From the NCBI RefSeq assembly GCF_015143595.1, contig NZ_WYEU01000005.1:62001-126000 (forward strand): a stretch of 64,000 nucleotides of DNA. The letters are read 5' to 3'. This DNA is from Sneathiella sp. P13V-1 (GTDB lineage: Bacteria > Pseudomonadota > Alphaproteobacteria > Sneathiellales > Sneathiellaceae). The position numbers and the translations under genes are program-made. Below the pieces are notes generated by a model. That model searched no databases. It saw only the letters and a program-made list of their open reading frames with translations, and had not been told where the DNA came from. Positions 17,934 to 26,386 of the stretch are shown piece by piece (within the stretch, counting starts at the first letter, position 1; every line of letters begins with the position of its first letter).

Positions 17934-18743
17934 ATGGACCCCTTGTTTATCACTGTGGCGCCCAATGGGGCGCGGAAGACAAAAAAAGATCACCCGGCGA
18001 TCCCGATAACACCGGAAGAGTTGGCTGTAGAGGCCCGAAGTTGTCTTGAGGCCGGGGCCTCGATGATTCATTTGCATGTGAGGGATGACAATGAAGGTCA
18101 TTCATTGGATGTAGGCCGGTATCGAGCTGCTATGGAAGCAATCCAGGAAAGTTGCGGGAATGGAATATTGATACAGGCGACGACCGAAGCCGTGGGGATT
18201 TACGATGCTGATGCACAAATGGCGATGGTTCGGGAACTAAACCCACCATCTGCGTCTGTTGCTATCCGCGAGTTGGTCACCCCTGGTGACGAAGACAAAG
18301 CCACCGCTTTTTTCCATGAAATGACAGAAGAAGGCGTTCTTCTGCAATATATCTTATATTCTGATGAAGATGTTCGATGGTTCCACGACTTGCGGGATCG
18401 GAATATTGTGCCGCAAAGAAAGGCGCTGCTTCTCTATGTTTTGGGTAGATACACAAAGGGGCAAGTGTCAGATCCAAAAGATATTGTTCCTTTCCTGCAA
18501 GTTACCAAGGAAGAAGATGTCTGGGCGGTTTGTGCATTTGGCGAAAACGAACATTTGGCAGCAGGTGCCGCTGCTGCGATGGGCGGACATGTCCGGGTTG
18601 GATTTGAAAATAACTTCCTGACGAGAGGCAAAGCCCTGGCCAGAAGCAATGCCGATTTAGTTCGCCAAGTGGCGGAAGTATCTCGCGCTCTTGGCCGCCC
18701 ATTGGGAAGTGCTGCTGAGCTTAGAGAAATTGTATTTACATAA
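17934..18743 (+). CDS. BKACE family beta-keto acid cleavage enzyme (DUF849, Kce-like)
   Basis: Zinc enzyme of the 3-keto-5-aminohexanoate cleavage (Kce) family, which condenses a beta-keto acid with acetyl-CoA to give acetoacetate and a new acyl-CoA. The metal motif H46-x-H48 in MIHLHVRD matches the Kce zinc His pair, and E225 in VGFENN fits the third ligand. The family accepts many beta-keto acids, so lysine fermentation is not implied; no kdd, kal or kamA is seen. It is translationally close to the aminotransferase. Confidence 0.87.
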   Translation: MDPLFITVAPNGARKTKKDHPAIPITPEELAVEARSCLEAGASMIHLHVRDDNEGHSLDVGRYRAAMEAIQESCGNGILIQATTEAVGIYDADAQMAMVRELNPPSASVAIRELVTPGDEDKATAFFHEMTEEGVLLQYILYSDEDVRWFHDLRDRNIVPQRKALLLYVLGRYTKGQVSDPKDIVPFLQVTKEEDVWAVCAFGENEHLAAGAAAAMGGHVRVGFENNFLTRGKALARSNADLVRQVAEVSRALGRPLGSAAELREIVFT

Positions 18744-18921
18744 TAATTTTTCAGTTTTTCGATTGCACGTATAAGACGCTGTGCATTCGATTTGAAATTT
18801 CCATTTTTCTAATGAAGTAAATGGAGATAGACTTTCTGGAGTAGTACCGGGAAGAACTTAAGAAGCAGGGAGAGATGCGAAGCTATTTCCCTGATTTGAT
18901 TGACAGGTTGAGGAGAAACAA

Positions 18922-19896
18922 ATGAGAAAAGTATTTTCCGTAGCAGCTACAGCAGCTGTTGCTTTGGGCGGTGCGATGATCGTATCAGCACCGGCTCAGG
19001 CAGAAAAATTCATTACAATCGGTACTGGCGGGCAAACTGGTGTTTATTACCAGGTTGGTGGTGCAATTTGTAAACTCGTAAATCGCGGTACAAAAAACCA
19101 CGACATCAAGTGTACACACACAACAGGTGGTTCCACGAAAAACATCAATGGTATTCAGGCTGGTGATCTGGATATGGGGGTTGCACAGTCTGACTGGCAG
19201 TATCACGCCTACAACGGAACAGCTCCAAAGCAGTTCCCAAAAGGGGCTTTTAAAGAGCTTCGCGCTGTATTCTCTGTTCACCCAGAGCCGTTTACAGTGG
19301 TTGCACGTGCCGATTCCGGCATCGCAAAATTTGAAGACCTTAAAGGCAAGCGCGTGAACGTGGGTAATCCAGGTTCTGGTCAGCGCGGCACAATGGAAGT
19401 TGTTATGGAAAAAATGGGTTGGAAAATGGGCGACTTCGCTCTTGCTTCCGAACTGAAATCTTCCGAACATTCTGCTGCACTTTGCGATAACAAAATAGAT
19501 GCGTTCGTGTTCACTGTTGGCCACCCAACAGGTAACATAAAAGAAGCGGCCTCTACATGTGATGTGCGCCTGATCCCTGTTGAAGGCGCTGCGATTGATG
19601 CACTTGTCAATGAAAATGCCTATTATGCAAAAACATCTATTAAAGGTGGCATGTATAAAGGTACGGATGCAGACACACCTGTGTTCGGTGTTGGTGCGAC
19701 ATTTGTATCTTCCACAAAAACTGACGACGACACAGTTTATGAAATTGTAAAAGCTGTGTTCGAAAACTTTGATCGTTTCAAGAAAATGCACCCAGCATTT
19801 GCGAACCTGAAGAAAGACGCGATGATCAAGAACAACCTGTCTGCACCGCTGCACCCAGGCGCTGTTCGCTACTACAAAGAAGCAGGCCTTATGTAA
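18922..19896 (+). CDS. TAXI family TRAP transporter substrate-binding protein
   Basis: Periplasmic receptor of a TRAP-TAXI transporter, 324 aa. A signal peptide ends after AQA at about residue 28. The TAXI signature GTGGQTGVYYQVGGAICKLVNR lies right behind it, split here by a disulfide-capable Cys, followed by TTGGSTKNINGI. It precedes the fused TRAP permease gene, from which it is separated by an intrinsic terminator. The ligand is unknown; context suggests the aminotransferase substrate. A ribosome site GAGGAG precedes the ATG. Confidence 0.93.
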   Translation: MRKVFSVAATAAVALGGAMIVSAPAQAEKFITIGTGGQTGVYYQVGGAICKLVNRGTKNHDIKCTHTTGGSTKNINGIQAGDLDMGVAQSDWQYHAYNGTAPKQFPKGAFKELRAVFSVHPEPFTVVARADSGIAKFEDLKGKRVNVGNPGSGQRGTMEVVMEKMGWKMGDFALASELKSSEHSAALCDNKIDAFVFTVGHPTGNIKEAASTCDVRLIPVEGAAIDALVNENAYYAKTSIKGGMYKGTDADTPVFGVGATFVSSTKTDDDTVYEIVKAVFENFDRFKKMHPAFANLKKDAMIKNNLSAPLHPGAVRYYKEAGLM

Positions 19897-19907
19897 GTCT
19901 GTTAGCC

Positions 19908-19940
19908 AAGGCGGGCCGTATCTTACGGCCTGCCTTTTTT
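19908..19940 (+). terminator. Intergenic hairpin between TRAP receptor and permease genes
   Basis: A 13-bp stem (AAGGCGGGCCGTA against TACGGCCTGCCTT, one G-T pair) with a TCT loop and a run of T follows the receptor stop by about a dozen bases. Partial termination or a 3' stabilising hairpin would give more receptor than permease, as is usual for binding-protein transporters. Confidence 0.8.
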
Positions 19941-19990
19941 ATTTATAAGACGACAGGGTAGATTAGGGACGTTAATCAAGGGGGGTACAA

Positions 19991-22819
19991 ATGACGACGA
20001 AAACTGATGGACCGCTGAGTAATGAGGAACTAGAAGATCTCGTTGCTTCGACGGATACCGGTGGCAGGTCACCCGATAACAGAAATATTGCCTTGCTTAT
20101 GGCTGGTGTGGCGTTGATTTGGTCAATTTGGCAGGTTTGGATCGCCTCACCACTTCCGTATATGATTGGAACCGGTGTATTTTCAGGCCGTGAAGCACGT
20201 CCAATTCATCTTGGCTTTGGCATTTTCCTCGCTTTCCTGGCCTATCCCGCTTTTAGTACTTCCCCAAGATACAGAGTTCCTTTTGCTGACTGGATTTTGG
20301 TAATTGTTGGTACTTTCTGTGCTCTTTATCTCTTTATTTTCGATAGTTCATTTATGAACAGCCTGCTGGGCACTCGCCTCAGCGATCGTCCGGGTGATCC
20401 AAACAGCTTCGATATCATTGTGGCAACTGTCGGCATGATTATGTTGCTGGAAGCGACACGCCGTGCACTAGGTCCACCATTGATGGTGGTGGCTATTGTC
20501 TTCTTGATCTACACATTCCTGGGTCCATATGCACCGGGTTTCCTTGCCTGGAAAGGGGCCAGCTTCGGTGCGGTCGCCGATCATCAGTGGCTTTCGTCCG
20601 AAGGGGTGTTCGGCATTGCACTTGGCGTCTCCACAAGTCTTGTATTCCTGTTTGTCCTGTTCGGTGCACTGTTGGATAAAGCAGGTGCAGGTAACTACTT
20701 CATCAAAGTAGCTTTCTCGTTGATGGGGCATATGCGGGGTGGTCCTGCGAAAGCGGCGGTTGTGGCATCTGGCATGACCGGTTTGATTTCAGGATCTTCC
20801 ATCGCAAATGTGGTGACAACAGGTACCTTTACTATTCCCATGATGAAGCGCGTTGGCTTCTCATCTGAGAAAAGTGGTGCTGTTGAGGTGGCCTCATCCG
20901 TGAACGGACAGATCATGCCACCTGTGATGGGTGCCGCTGCCTTCCTGATGGTTGAATATGTAGATATCAGCTATTTCGAAGTGGTGAAGCATGCCTTTAT
21001 TCCAGCTGTCATCTCTTACATTGCTCTTGTGTATATCGTGCACTTGGAAGCGATGAAAAACGATATGCAGGGTTTGCCGCGTGCTATTGAGCCTAAACCG
21101 TTTAAAACAGCCATGCTCGCGATGGGAATTACAGTTTCATCAATTTTGGTTTTGGCTGGTGGTGCATACTATTTATTCACCTTCTTTGAAGCATTGCAGT
21201 CAACAGGTAATCGCCTGCTGGCGATTGTCATTGTAATGGCAATTGAGGCAGGTCTCTATTTCGGTGTCGTGAAGAAGATAAATGACAAGGCAAAGCTCGC
21301 TTCCATTATCTCAATGGGTGGTATTGTCTTGTGTAATGTGGTGATCGGCGCATTTGGTGTCTTCTATTTAGTTGGGTTAATCACCGAATTGGCCGGGCCA
21401 ACACTTGCCCCTTGGGTTATCGGTGCCGTCATTATTGCGGCATATGTAGGACTTGTTTCTATATGTGCCAAGGTTCCTGATCTGGTGATGGACGATCCGA
21501 ACGCACCGGTTACTGCCCTGCCTGAGCCAAAACCAACCATTTTGGCGGGTCTTCACTTCTTGTTGCCAGTGGGTGTTTTGATCTGGTGCCTGATGATCGA
21601 ACGACTGTCGCCAGAGCTCTCTGCTTTCTGGGCAGTTGCATTGATGATCTTTATCTTGCTTACTCAACGTCAATTGTTTGCTTTCTTCCGAAAAGAAGGG
21701 CAGGCAGGCAAAGTTAAGCAAGGTTTCAACGAGCTGATTGATGGGATGATTTCCGGTGCCCGCAACATGATCGGAATTGCCATTGCGACCGCTGCGGCTG
21801 GAATCATTGTGGGGGCCGTGTCACAAACCGGTGTTGGCTTGGTTCTGGCAGAACTGGTTGAGTTCCTGAGCCAGGGACAAATTCTGTTGATGCTGATCTT
21901 TACGGCGATCCTCAGCTTGATTTTGGGAATGGGCTTGCCAACTACGGCGAACTATATTGTGGTGTCTTCTTTGTTGGCCCCTGTGATTGTAAGCCTTGGA
22001 CAGCAAAGCGGATTGATTGTTCCGCTTATTGCGGTCCATCTATTTGTGTTCTATTTCGGCATTATGGCTGACGTGACACCTCCAGTGGGACTTGCCTCAT
22101 TCGCCGCAGCAGCTGTATCGGGTGGTGATCCCATTCGAACCGGGTTTGTGGCCTTCTTCTATTCCTTGAGAACTGCAATTCTGCCGTTTCTGTTTATCTT
22201 CAACACAGACCTTCTTTTGATTGATGTGACACCACTGGAGGGTGTCTTTGTGTTCATTGTGGCGACGGCAGCCATGTTGCTGTTTACAGCGGGAACGCAA
22301 GGTTACTTCATGGCCAAATCCAAAATCTGGGAATCTGTGATCTTGGTGTTAATCGCCTTTACTTTGTTCCGTCCGGGTTTCTGGATGGATATGATTGTTG
22401 CACCTTACGACAATGAAGCGCCGGTAAAACTTGAAGAAGTTCTGGGTAAGCTAGAAGCGGGTTCTGAACTTCGCCTGATTGTTGAAGGGGAAGATGATGT
22501 TGGCGATCCGCTTACCTTCACAGCTATCTTGCCGGTGGAAGCAGGAGCTTCAGGTAAGGAGAAACTGGAAGCCATTGGTCTGGATCTTCTGATTGAAGAT
22601 GAGGAAGTTATCATTGATAACGCCGCCTTTGACAGTGTCTCGCAAAAAGCAGGGCTGGATTTTGATCAGAAAATCAAAGAGGTGCTTGTACCCGCCAAAC
22701 AGCCTGCAAAGGAATGGCTCTACATTCCCGCACTTTTCATGCTTGGGCTACTTGTACTTATTCAACGTCGCAGGCAGCGCAATGTTCGTCCTACCACGCA
22801 AACTGCTACAGCATCTTAA
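19991..22819 (+). CDS. TRAP transporter fused permease (DctQM type, DUF3394 C-terminus)
   Basis: A 942 aa inner-membrane protein that joins the small (4TM, DctQ-like) and large (DctM-like) TRAP subunits, the normal arrangement in TAXI systems. Hydrophobic segments span about residues 30-800; SGMTGLISGSSIANVVTTG and GMGLPTTANYIV are DctM signatures. The C-terminal soluble part (about 800-905) followed by a final membrane segment and an RRRQR tail matches DUF3394. Transport is driven by the sodium or proton gradient. The preceding GGGG ribosome site is 5 bases from the ATG. Confidence 0.93.
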   Translation: MTTKTDGPLSNEELEDLVASTDTGGRSPDNRNIALLMAGVALIWSIWQVWIASPLPYMIGTGVFSGREARPIHLGFGIFLAFLAYPAFSTSPRYRVPFADWILVIVGTFCALYLFIFDSSFMNSLLGTRLSDRPGDPNSFDIIVATVGMIMLLEATRRALGPPLMVVAIVFLIYTFLGPYAPGFLAWKGASFGAVADHQWLSSEGVFGIALGVSTSLVFLFVLFGALLDKAGAGNYFIKVAFSLMGHMRGGPAKAAVVASGMTGLISGSSIANVVTTGTFTIPMMKRVGFSSEKSGAVEVASSVNGQIMPPVMGAAAFLMVEYVDISYFEVVKHAFIPAVISYIALVYIVHLEAMKNDMQGLPRAIEPKPFKTAMLAMGITVSSILVLAGGAYYLFTFFEALQSTGNRLLAIVIVMAIEAGLYFGVVKKINDKAKLASIISMGGIVLCNVVIGAFGVFYLVGLITELAGPTLAPWVIGAVIIAAYVGLVSICAKVPDLVMDDPNAPVTALPEPKPTILAGLHFLLPVGVLIWCLMIERLSPELSAFWAVALMIFILLTQRQLFAFFRKEGQAGKVKQGFNELIDGMISGARNMIGIAIATAAAGIIVGAVSQTGVGLVLAELVEFLSQGQILLMLIFTAILSLILGMGLPTTANYIVVSSLLAPVIVSLGQQSGLIVPLIAVHLFVFYFGIMADVTPPVGLASFAAAAVSGGDPIRTGFVAFFYSLRTAILPFLFIFNTDLLLIDVTPLEGVFVFIVATAAMLLFTAGTQGYFMAKSKIWESVILVLIAFTLFRPGFWMDMIVAPYDNEAPVKLEEVLGKLEAGSELRLIVEGEDDVGDPLTFTAILPVEAGASGKEKLEAIGLDLLIEDEEVIIDNAAFDSVSQKAGLDFDQKIKEVLVPAKQPAKEWLYIPALFMLGLLVLIQRRRQRNVRPTTQTATAS

Positions 22820-22830
22820 GGGGGTAAGAG

Positions 22831-23259
22831 ATGTTTAAAGACATACTTTTAACAATAGATCTGGAAACAGAAGACTCTTGGAAAAAGACAGTTCCGGAAG
22901 CGGTACAGTATGCCAAGATGTCTGATGCAACCTTGCATGTGATGACTGTTGTCCCAAATTTTGGGATGAGCATTGTTGGTTCCTTCTTCCCAAAAGGGTA
23001 CGAGAAGGAAGTGCTGGAAAAGGCAAACGAACATCTGCATGTGTTCGTGAAAAAGCATATTCCTGATGATATTCGCATTCAGCATGTTGTTGGACATGGC
23101 AATGTTTACGAAGAGATTTTGAGAGTGCAGCAGAAATTGAACTGTGATCTGATTATTCTCGGGGCGCACCGACCTTCTATGCAGGATTATTTGCTCGGAC
23201 CAAATGCGGCGCGGGTTGTCCGTCATGCAGAATGTTCGGTCCTTGTGGTGAGAGATTAG
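22831..23259 (+). CDS. Universal stress protein (UspA family)
   Basis: A 142 aa single USP domain. The C-terminal nucleotide-binding stretch reads LGAHRPSMQDYLLGPNAARVV; it keeps the GPNA part but not the full GxxGx9G pattern, so ATP binding is uncertain. It follows the TRAP permease by 11 bases. In Halomonas the USP TeaD is encoded with the TeaABC TRAP transporter and lowers its activity, so a regulatory role for this transporter is a reasonable guess. Confidence 0.88.
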   Translation: MFKDILLTIDLETEDSWKKTVPEAVQYAKMSDATLHVMTVVPNFGMSIVGSFFPKGYEKEVLEKANEHLHVFVKKHIPDDIRIQHVVGHGNVYEEILRVQQKLNCDLIILGAHRPSMQDYLLGPNAARVVRHAECSVLVVRD

Positions 23260-23271
23260 CAAAATAAAAAA

Positions 23272-23298
23272 GGCCCGGAAATTTCCGGGCCTTTTTTT
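23272..23298. terminator. Bidirectional intrinsic terminator
   Basis: The 20-base perfect palindrome starting GGCCCGGAAA is flanked by A7 on the left and T7 on the right. It closes the TRAP operon on the plus strand and the cytochrome c gene on the minus strand. Confidence 0.9.
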
Positions 23299-23312
23299 GA
23301 ATGAAACGTTCT

Positions 23313-23693
23313 TTATTTCAGCGTTTCAAGATAAGCAATAACGTCTGCGCGCTGATTTTCTTTTTTCAGGCCTGCGAAAGACATTTTCGTACCTTTCACA
23401 AATTTCTTAGGGCTGGCGAGATACTTGTCCAATGTTTCTGCATCCCAAGTAAGACCGGCTTCCACCATCGCTTTGGAGTATTTGAAGCCTTCAACTTTTG
23501 CGGCTTCTCTCCCAACGATGCCGAAAAGATTAGGGCCAACCTTGTTTTTTCCACCTTCTTCAACAGTGTGGCAGGCTTTGCATTTTTTAAAAACCTTTTC
23601 GCCTTTCGCGGCATCACCAGCGGCATGTGCGGAAGCGGCAGACAGCGCGATTGCTGCGGCTGTACCCAATACCAACAGTTTTGAGGACTTCAT
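23313..23693 (-). CDS. Class I c-type cytochrome (cytochrome c2-like)
   Basis: A 126 aa periplasmic electron carrier. A signal peptide with cleavage after AHA (about residue 24) leads to the haem site C38-K-A-C41-H42. The sixth ligand is probably the Met in GTKMSFAGL. The sequence resembles mitochondrial-type and cytochrome c2 proteins that feed oxidases or take electrons from bc1. It stands alone and ends at the terminator shared with the stress-protein gene. Confidence 0.92.
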   Translation of the reverse strand: MKSSKLLVLGTAAAIALSAASAHAAGDAAKGEKVFKKCKACHTVEEGGKNKVGPNLFGIVGREAAKVEGFKYSKAMVEAGLTWDAETLDKYLASPKKFVKGTKMSFAGLKKENQRADVIAYLETLK

Positions 23694-23858
23694 GAAACTC
23701 TCCTATACACCTAATCGTGTCTCTAGCTCTGATATAGTATGTTTAATATCGCATACTAAATAAAAATAAAGTGTAAAAACTATGGCAATTTGTCGCATTT
23801 GGAAACAGGTTTAGGTGATACCCCTAATTGTTCTGAAATTGCCTGCGCCATATCTCTA

Positions 23859-23879
23859 TTAAGAGTATCTTAAGAGTAT
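23859..23879 (+). repeat. Tandem direct repeat upstream of the DUF2336 gene
   Basis: Two perfect copies of TTAAGAGTAT, period 11, lie about 50 bases before the GTG start of the DUF2336 gene. One helical turn between copies would place two protein contacts on the same DNA face. No -35/-10 pair is obvious, so an operator role is only suggested. Confidence 0.45.
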
Positions 23880-23925
23880 TATCTTTAGATATAGGCAATA
23901 TTATTTATTGGTAATTGGAGCCAGT

Positions 23926-25053
23926 GTGTCTGAAAACGGTTCACTAAGTCCCGCAGATGTTCAGCGCCTCTTGAGCGATAGATCGCCGGAAGCGCGTGCA
24001 GAGACAGTTGGAAAAATCGCAAGTAGCCTGACTGATCGAGAATTCAGTTCAGCAGAGCGAAAAGAAGCCGAAGCCATCTTTCGGGTTTTGGTTTCAGACG
24101 CTGAGGTGCTGGTAAGGCAAACACTTTCGGAAACTCTTAAAGAGTTGCCGGATCTGCCAAGTGATATTGCCAAAACACTGGCTTCGGACATTGCCGATGT
24201 AGCAACGCCAATGCTCACTTTTTCTGAGGCACTGAGCGATGAAGATCTTATGGAAATTGTCAGCAGCCAGTCTGAGAGCCACCAGGCTGCAATTGCGTCA
24301 CGGGCTGTTGTCTCGGAAGCTGTGTCTGACAAACTTGCAGAGAGCGGAAGCGAGGAAGTTGTCGCGACATTGATGGGCAACGAAGGTGCGCAGATCTCTG
24401 AGAAAACCTTTGAAAAAGTTCTCGATGAGTATGGAGATAGCGAAAAAGTCAACGCGCCAATGGCCACACGTAAATCCTTACCAATTACTGTGGCGGAACG
24501 ACTTGTCAGCCTTGTCTCTGACAAATTGCAGGAACATCTTGTAACCCACCATGAGATGTCGCCGGAGACTGCCACGGATCTTATCCTTGCCAGCCGTGAG
24601 AAATCCATGATTGGGTTGTTGAAGGAAGGTACCAGCAGCGGCGAGCTTGTTCGCTTGATCGACCAACTTCATGAGAACGGCCGCTTGACGTCAACCATTG
24701 TTCTTCGTGCTCTGTGCATGGGTGATATTGATTTCTTTGAAACGGCCCTTGCAAGAGGCGCAGATATTAGCGTCGCCAACGTACATATTCTGATCAATGA
24801 TCAGGGTGGTCAGGGACTCACACAACTCTGTAAGAAATGTAAGATCCCTGAAGGGCTGGTTGAAATGATCAGTGTTGCCTTGGATGTGGTTCGCCAACTT
24901 GAATATGATGGAAACCCGGGTGACCGTGCGCGTTTCCGTGACCAGGTCATTTCGCGCGTTCTGACACATTTCCAAGACCGCTTTGATGCTGGGAATGTGG
25001 ATTACCTGATCTCAAGGATTAGTAAGGGAGATGAAGGCGCATCTGCCGCTTGA
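23926..25053 (+). CDS. DUF2336 domain-containing protein
   Basis: A 375 aa soluble protein made almost only of helices, with HEAT-like alternation (LSDRSPEARAETVGKIA; DAEVLVRQTLSETLKEL). DUF2336 is a largely alphaproteobacterial family of unknown function. The start is taken as GTG 23926, with GGAG 5 bases before it, giving MSENGSLSPADVQRLL; a TTG 18 bases upstream is less likely. A Cys pair CKKC lies near residue 305. No neighbour explains its role. Confidence 0.82.
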   Translation: MSENGSLSPADVQRLLSDRSPEARAETVGKIASSLTDREFSSAERKEAEAIFRVLVSDAEVLVRQTLSETLKELPDLPSDIAKTLASDIADVATPMLTFSEALSDEDLMEIVSSQSESHQAAIASRAVVSEAVSDKLAESGSEEVVATLMGNEGAQISEKTFEKVLDEYGDSEKVNAPMATRKSLPITVAERLVSLVSDKLQEHLVTHHEMSPETATDLILASREKSMIGLLKEGTSSGELVRLIDQLHENGRLTSTIVLRALCMGDIDFFETALARGADISVANVHILINDQGGQGLTQLCKKCKIPEGLVEMISVALDVVRQLEYDGNPGDRARFRDQVISRVLTHFQDRFDAGNVDYLISRISKGDEGASAA

Positions 25054-25082
25054 TCTTCCGGTTACTCAAAGCAAAATATAAA

Positions 25083-25107
25083 GGGGCCAGCATCAGCTGG
25101 CCTTTTT
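25083..25107. terminator. Intrinsic terminator between convergent genes
   Basis: Stem GGCCAGC / GCTGGCC with an ATCA loop, preceded by AAAGG and followed by T5. It ends the DUF2336 gene and overlaps the last codons of the lysoplasmalogenase gene on the other strand. Confidence 0.75.
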
Positions 25108-25773
25108 AGTTTGAAGTCCTTTAAGAATGGCAAAGGTAATTAGATATTGCGCAAGCACATATGTTATCCAGATTATCGGCCCCGCCAAGTCATATGGGTG
25201 CATGAATTTGTTTACTGCGATATTAGCATCCGAAAAAATAAAGCTAAAGGCGCCGGCGACCACCATAACAGTGGGAAAAGCTGAATAAATGGCGAAGACA
25301 CCCATTGCGGCGATGACTGTCACATATAGAAATACCGGAATCTTCATAGCGCCAAGTGCGGGCCACAAGATAAATAGCATGCCGCCCGCCAAGACGACCG
25401 TTAGCAAACTTAACAGATCTCTTTTTCGGCTATGTTCAGAAAAGAAACCAACAGCCCTGTGGCGGGCAAAAATGCGAATATACAAAAGATGTGCGATGAG
25501 GAATGAGCCGAGGCCCTGAACGAACATGTCGCTTGATCTAACCGCAAGGAACGCATCTCCCGCGGAGGATGCCAACAGCGCCAATACCAGAGTTTTTCTG
25601 GTTTGCCCTGTTAAACCTCCCAGAGCAACGGCTGCCGCCAGACAAATACAGGCGAGCGATTTCTGAATGATAATAAGGACTGATCCTACTTCAAATGGCA
25701 CGAGCAGATAGCTCATCGCGGCAATGAGAGAAGTTCCTATTAGAAGGAGCTGCTGTCTATTCAAGCTAGGCAT
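25093..25773 (-). CDS. Lysoplasmalogenase (YhhN family)
   Basis: A 226 aa integral membrane protein with about seven to eight hydrophobic helices, matching the YhhN/TMEM86 family, whose animal members hydrolyse the vinyl ether bond of lysoplasmalogens. The conserved GDAFLA (acid residue in the third helix) and FIFSDANIAVNKF are present. Its start overlaps the end of the thioesterase gene by 8 bases, so they form a two-gene lipid-related unit. In bacteria the substrate is not settled. Confidence 0.82.
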   Translation of the reverse strand: MPSLNRQQLLLIGTSLIAAMSYLLVPFEVGSVLIIIQKSLACICLAAAVALGGLTGQTRKTLVLALLASSAGDAFLAVRSSDMFVQGLGSFLIAHLLYIRIFARHRAVGFFSEHSRKRDLLSLLTVVLAGGMLFILWPALGAMKIPVFLYVTVIAAMGVFAIYSAFPTVMVVAGAFSFIFSDANIAVNKFMHPYDLAGPIIWITYVLAQYLITFAILKGLQTKKAS

Positions 25774-26260
25774 TTACTTTCTTTCTGCGTATCCCGATCT
25801 TGGAAGACTGATGGGGAGATGCTGGCAAGTGGGCCATTTCTAATTTGAGTTTCTCTAAATTGTTTTGAATATGCCTTGGCATCGCCGTCGCTCTTGGACC
25901 TGAACTGTCAATATGAAGGATCATCTGTTCAGAAGTAGCGGCAAGATATCCTTCCGTTTCATGATACATTTCAAGGAACAGATGAATGCGTTTTTCATCG
26001 CAATCCACAACACGAACATAAATCTCAAGTGGATCGCCTTCTTTTACCTCTTGCAGGTAACAGACATGGGTCTCCAAAACATAAACAGTGTTTCCGCTTT
26101 CTTTTCGGTAGGGCCTGGTCAGTTCAATATGATCCAGCAGTTCGTCCAAAGATTGATCAAAGATCAACACATAGTAAGCGACATTCAGATGGTTGTTGTG
26201 ATCAATCCATTCCGGGCGGACATGCGTTGATCTTATTTTCATTAGTTCTGATTTTTCCAT
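25766..26260 (-). CDS. Acyl-CoA thioesterase, hotdog fold (4HBT-like)
   Basis: A 164 aa hotdog-fold thioesterase. The motif WIDHNNHLNVAYYVLIFD resembles the 4-hydroxybenzoyl-CoA thioesterase active-site stretch, with an Asp/Asn-rich turn preceding the long helix. An alternative start at the ATG at 26242 would remove six residues. It is coupled to the lysoplasmalogenase gene. The acyl substrate is unknown; related proteins are found with carnitine or choline catabolism genes, absent here. Confidence 0.8.
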   Translation of the reverse strand: MEKSELMKIRSTHVRPEWIDHNNHLNVAYYVLIFDQSLDELLDHIELTRPYRKESGNTVYVLETHVCYLQEVKEGDPLEIYVRVVDCDEKRIHLFLEMYHETEGYLAATSEQMILHIDSSGPRATAMPRHIQNNLEKLKLEMAHLPASPHQSSKIGIRRKKVNA

Positions 26261-26386
26261 GTAAACAGGGTACCCGAAATTTTATGCCTGTAAATGCTTT
26301 AGATAAAATCTGCTTCGAAGTATAAAGAACCTCAAACAGGGCAGGGTTTCCCTGAAATTATCAGGTTCAAAAGTAAGAGGTGTGTG

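Noticed and set aside
18985-19854. 289-aa ORF antisense to the TAXI receptor gene
   Set aside because: Composition is rich in Cys, His and Phe, as expected of a reverse-strand shadow; there is no ribosome site, and the plus-strand gene has clear family motifs.
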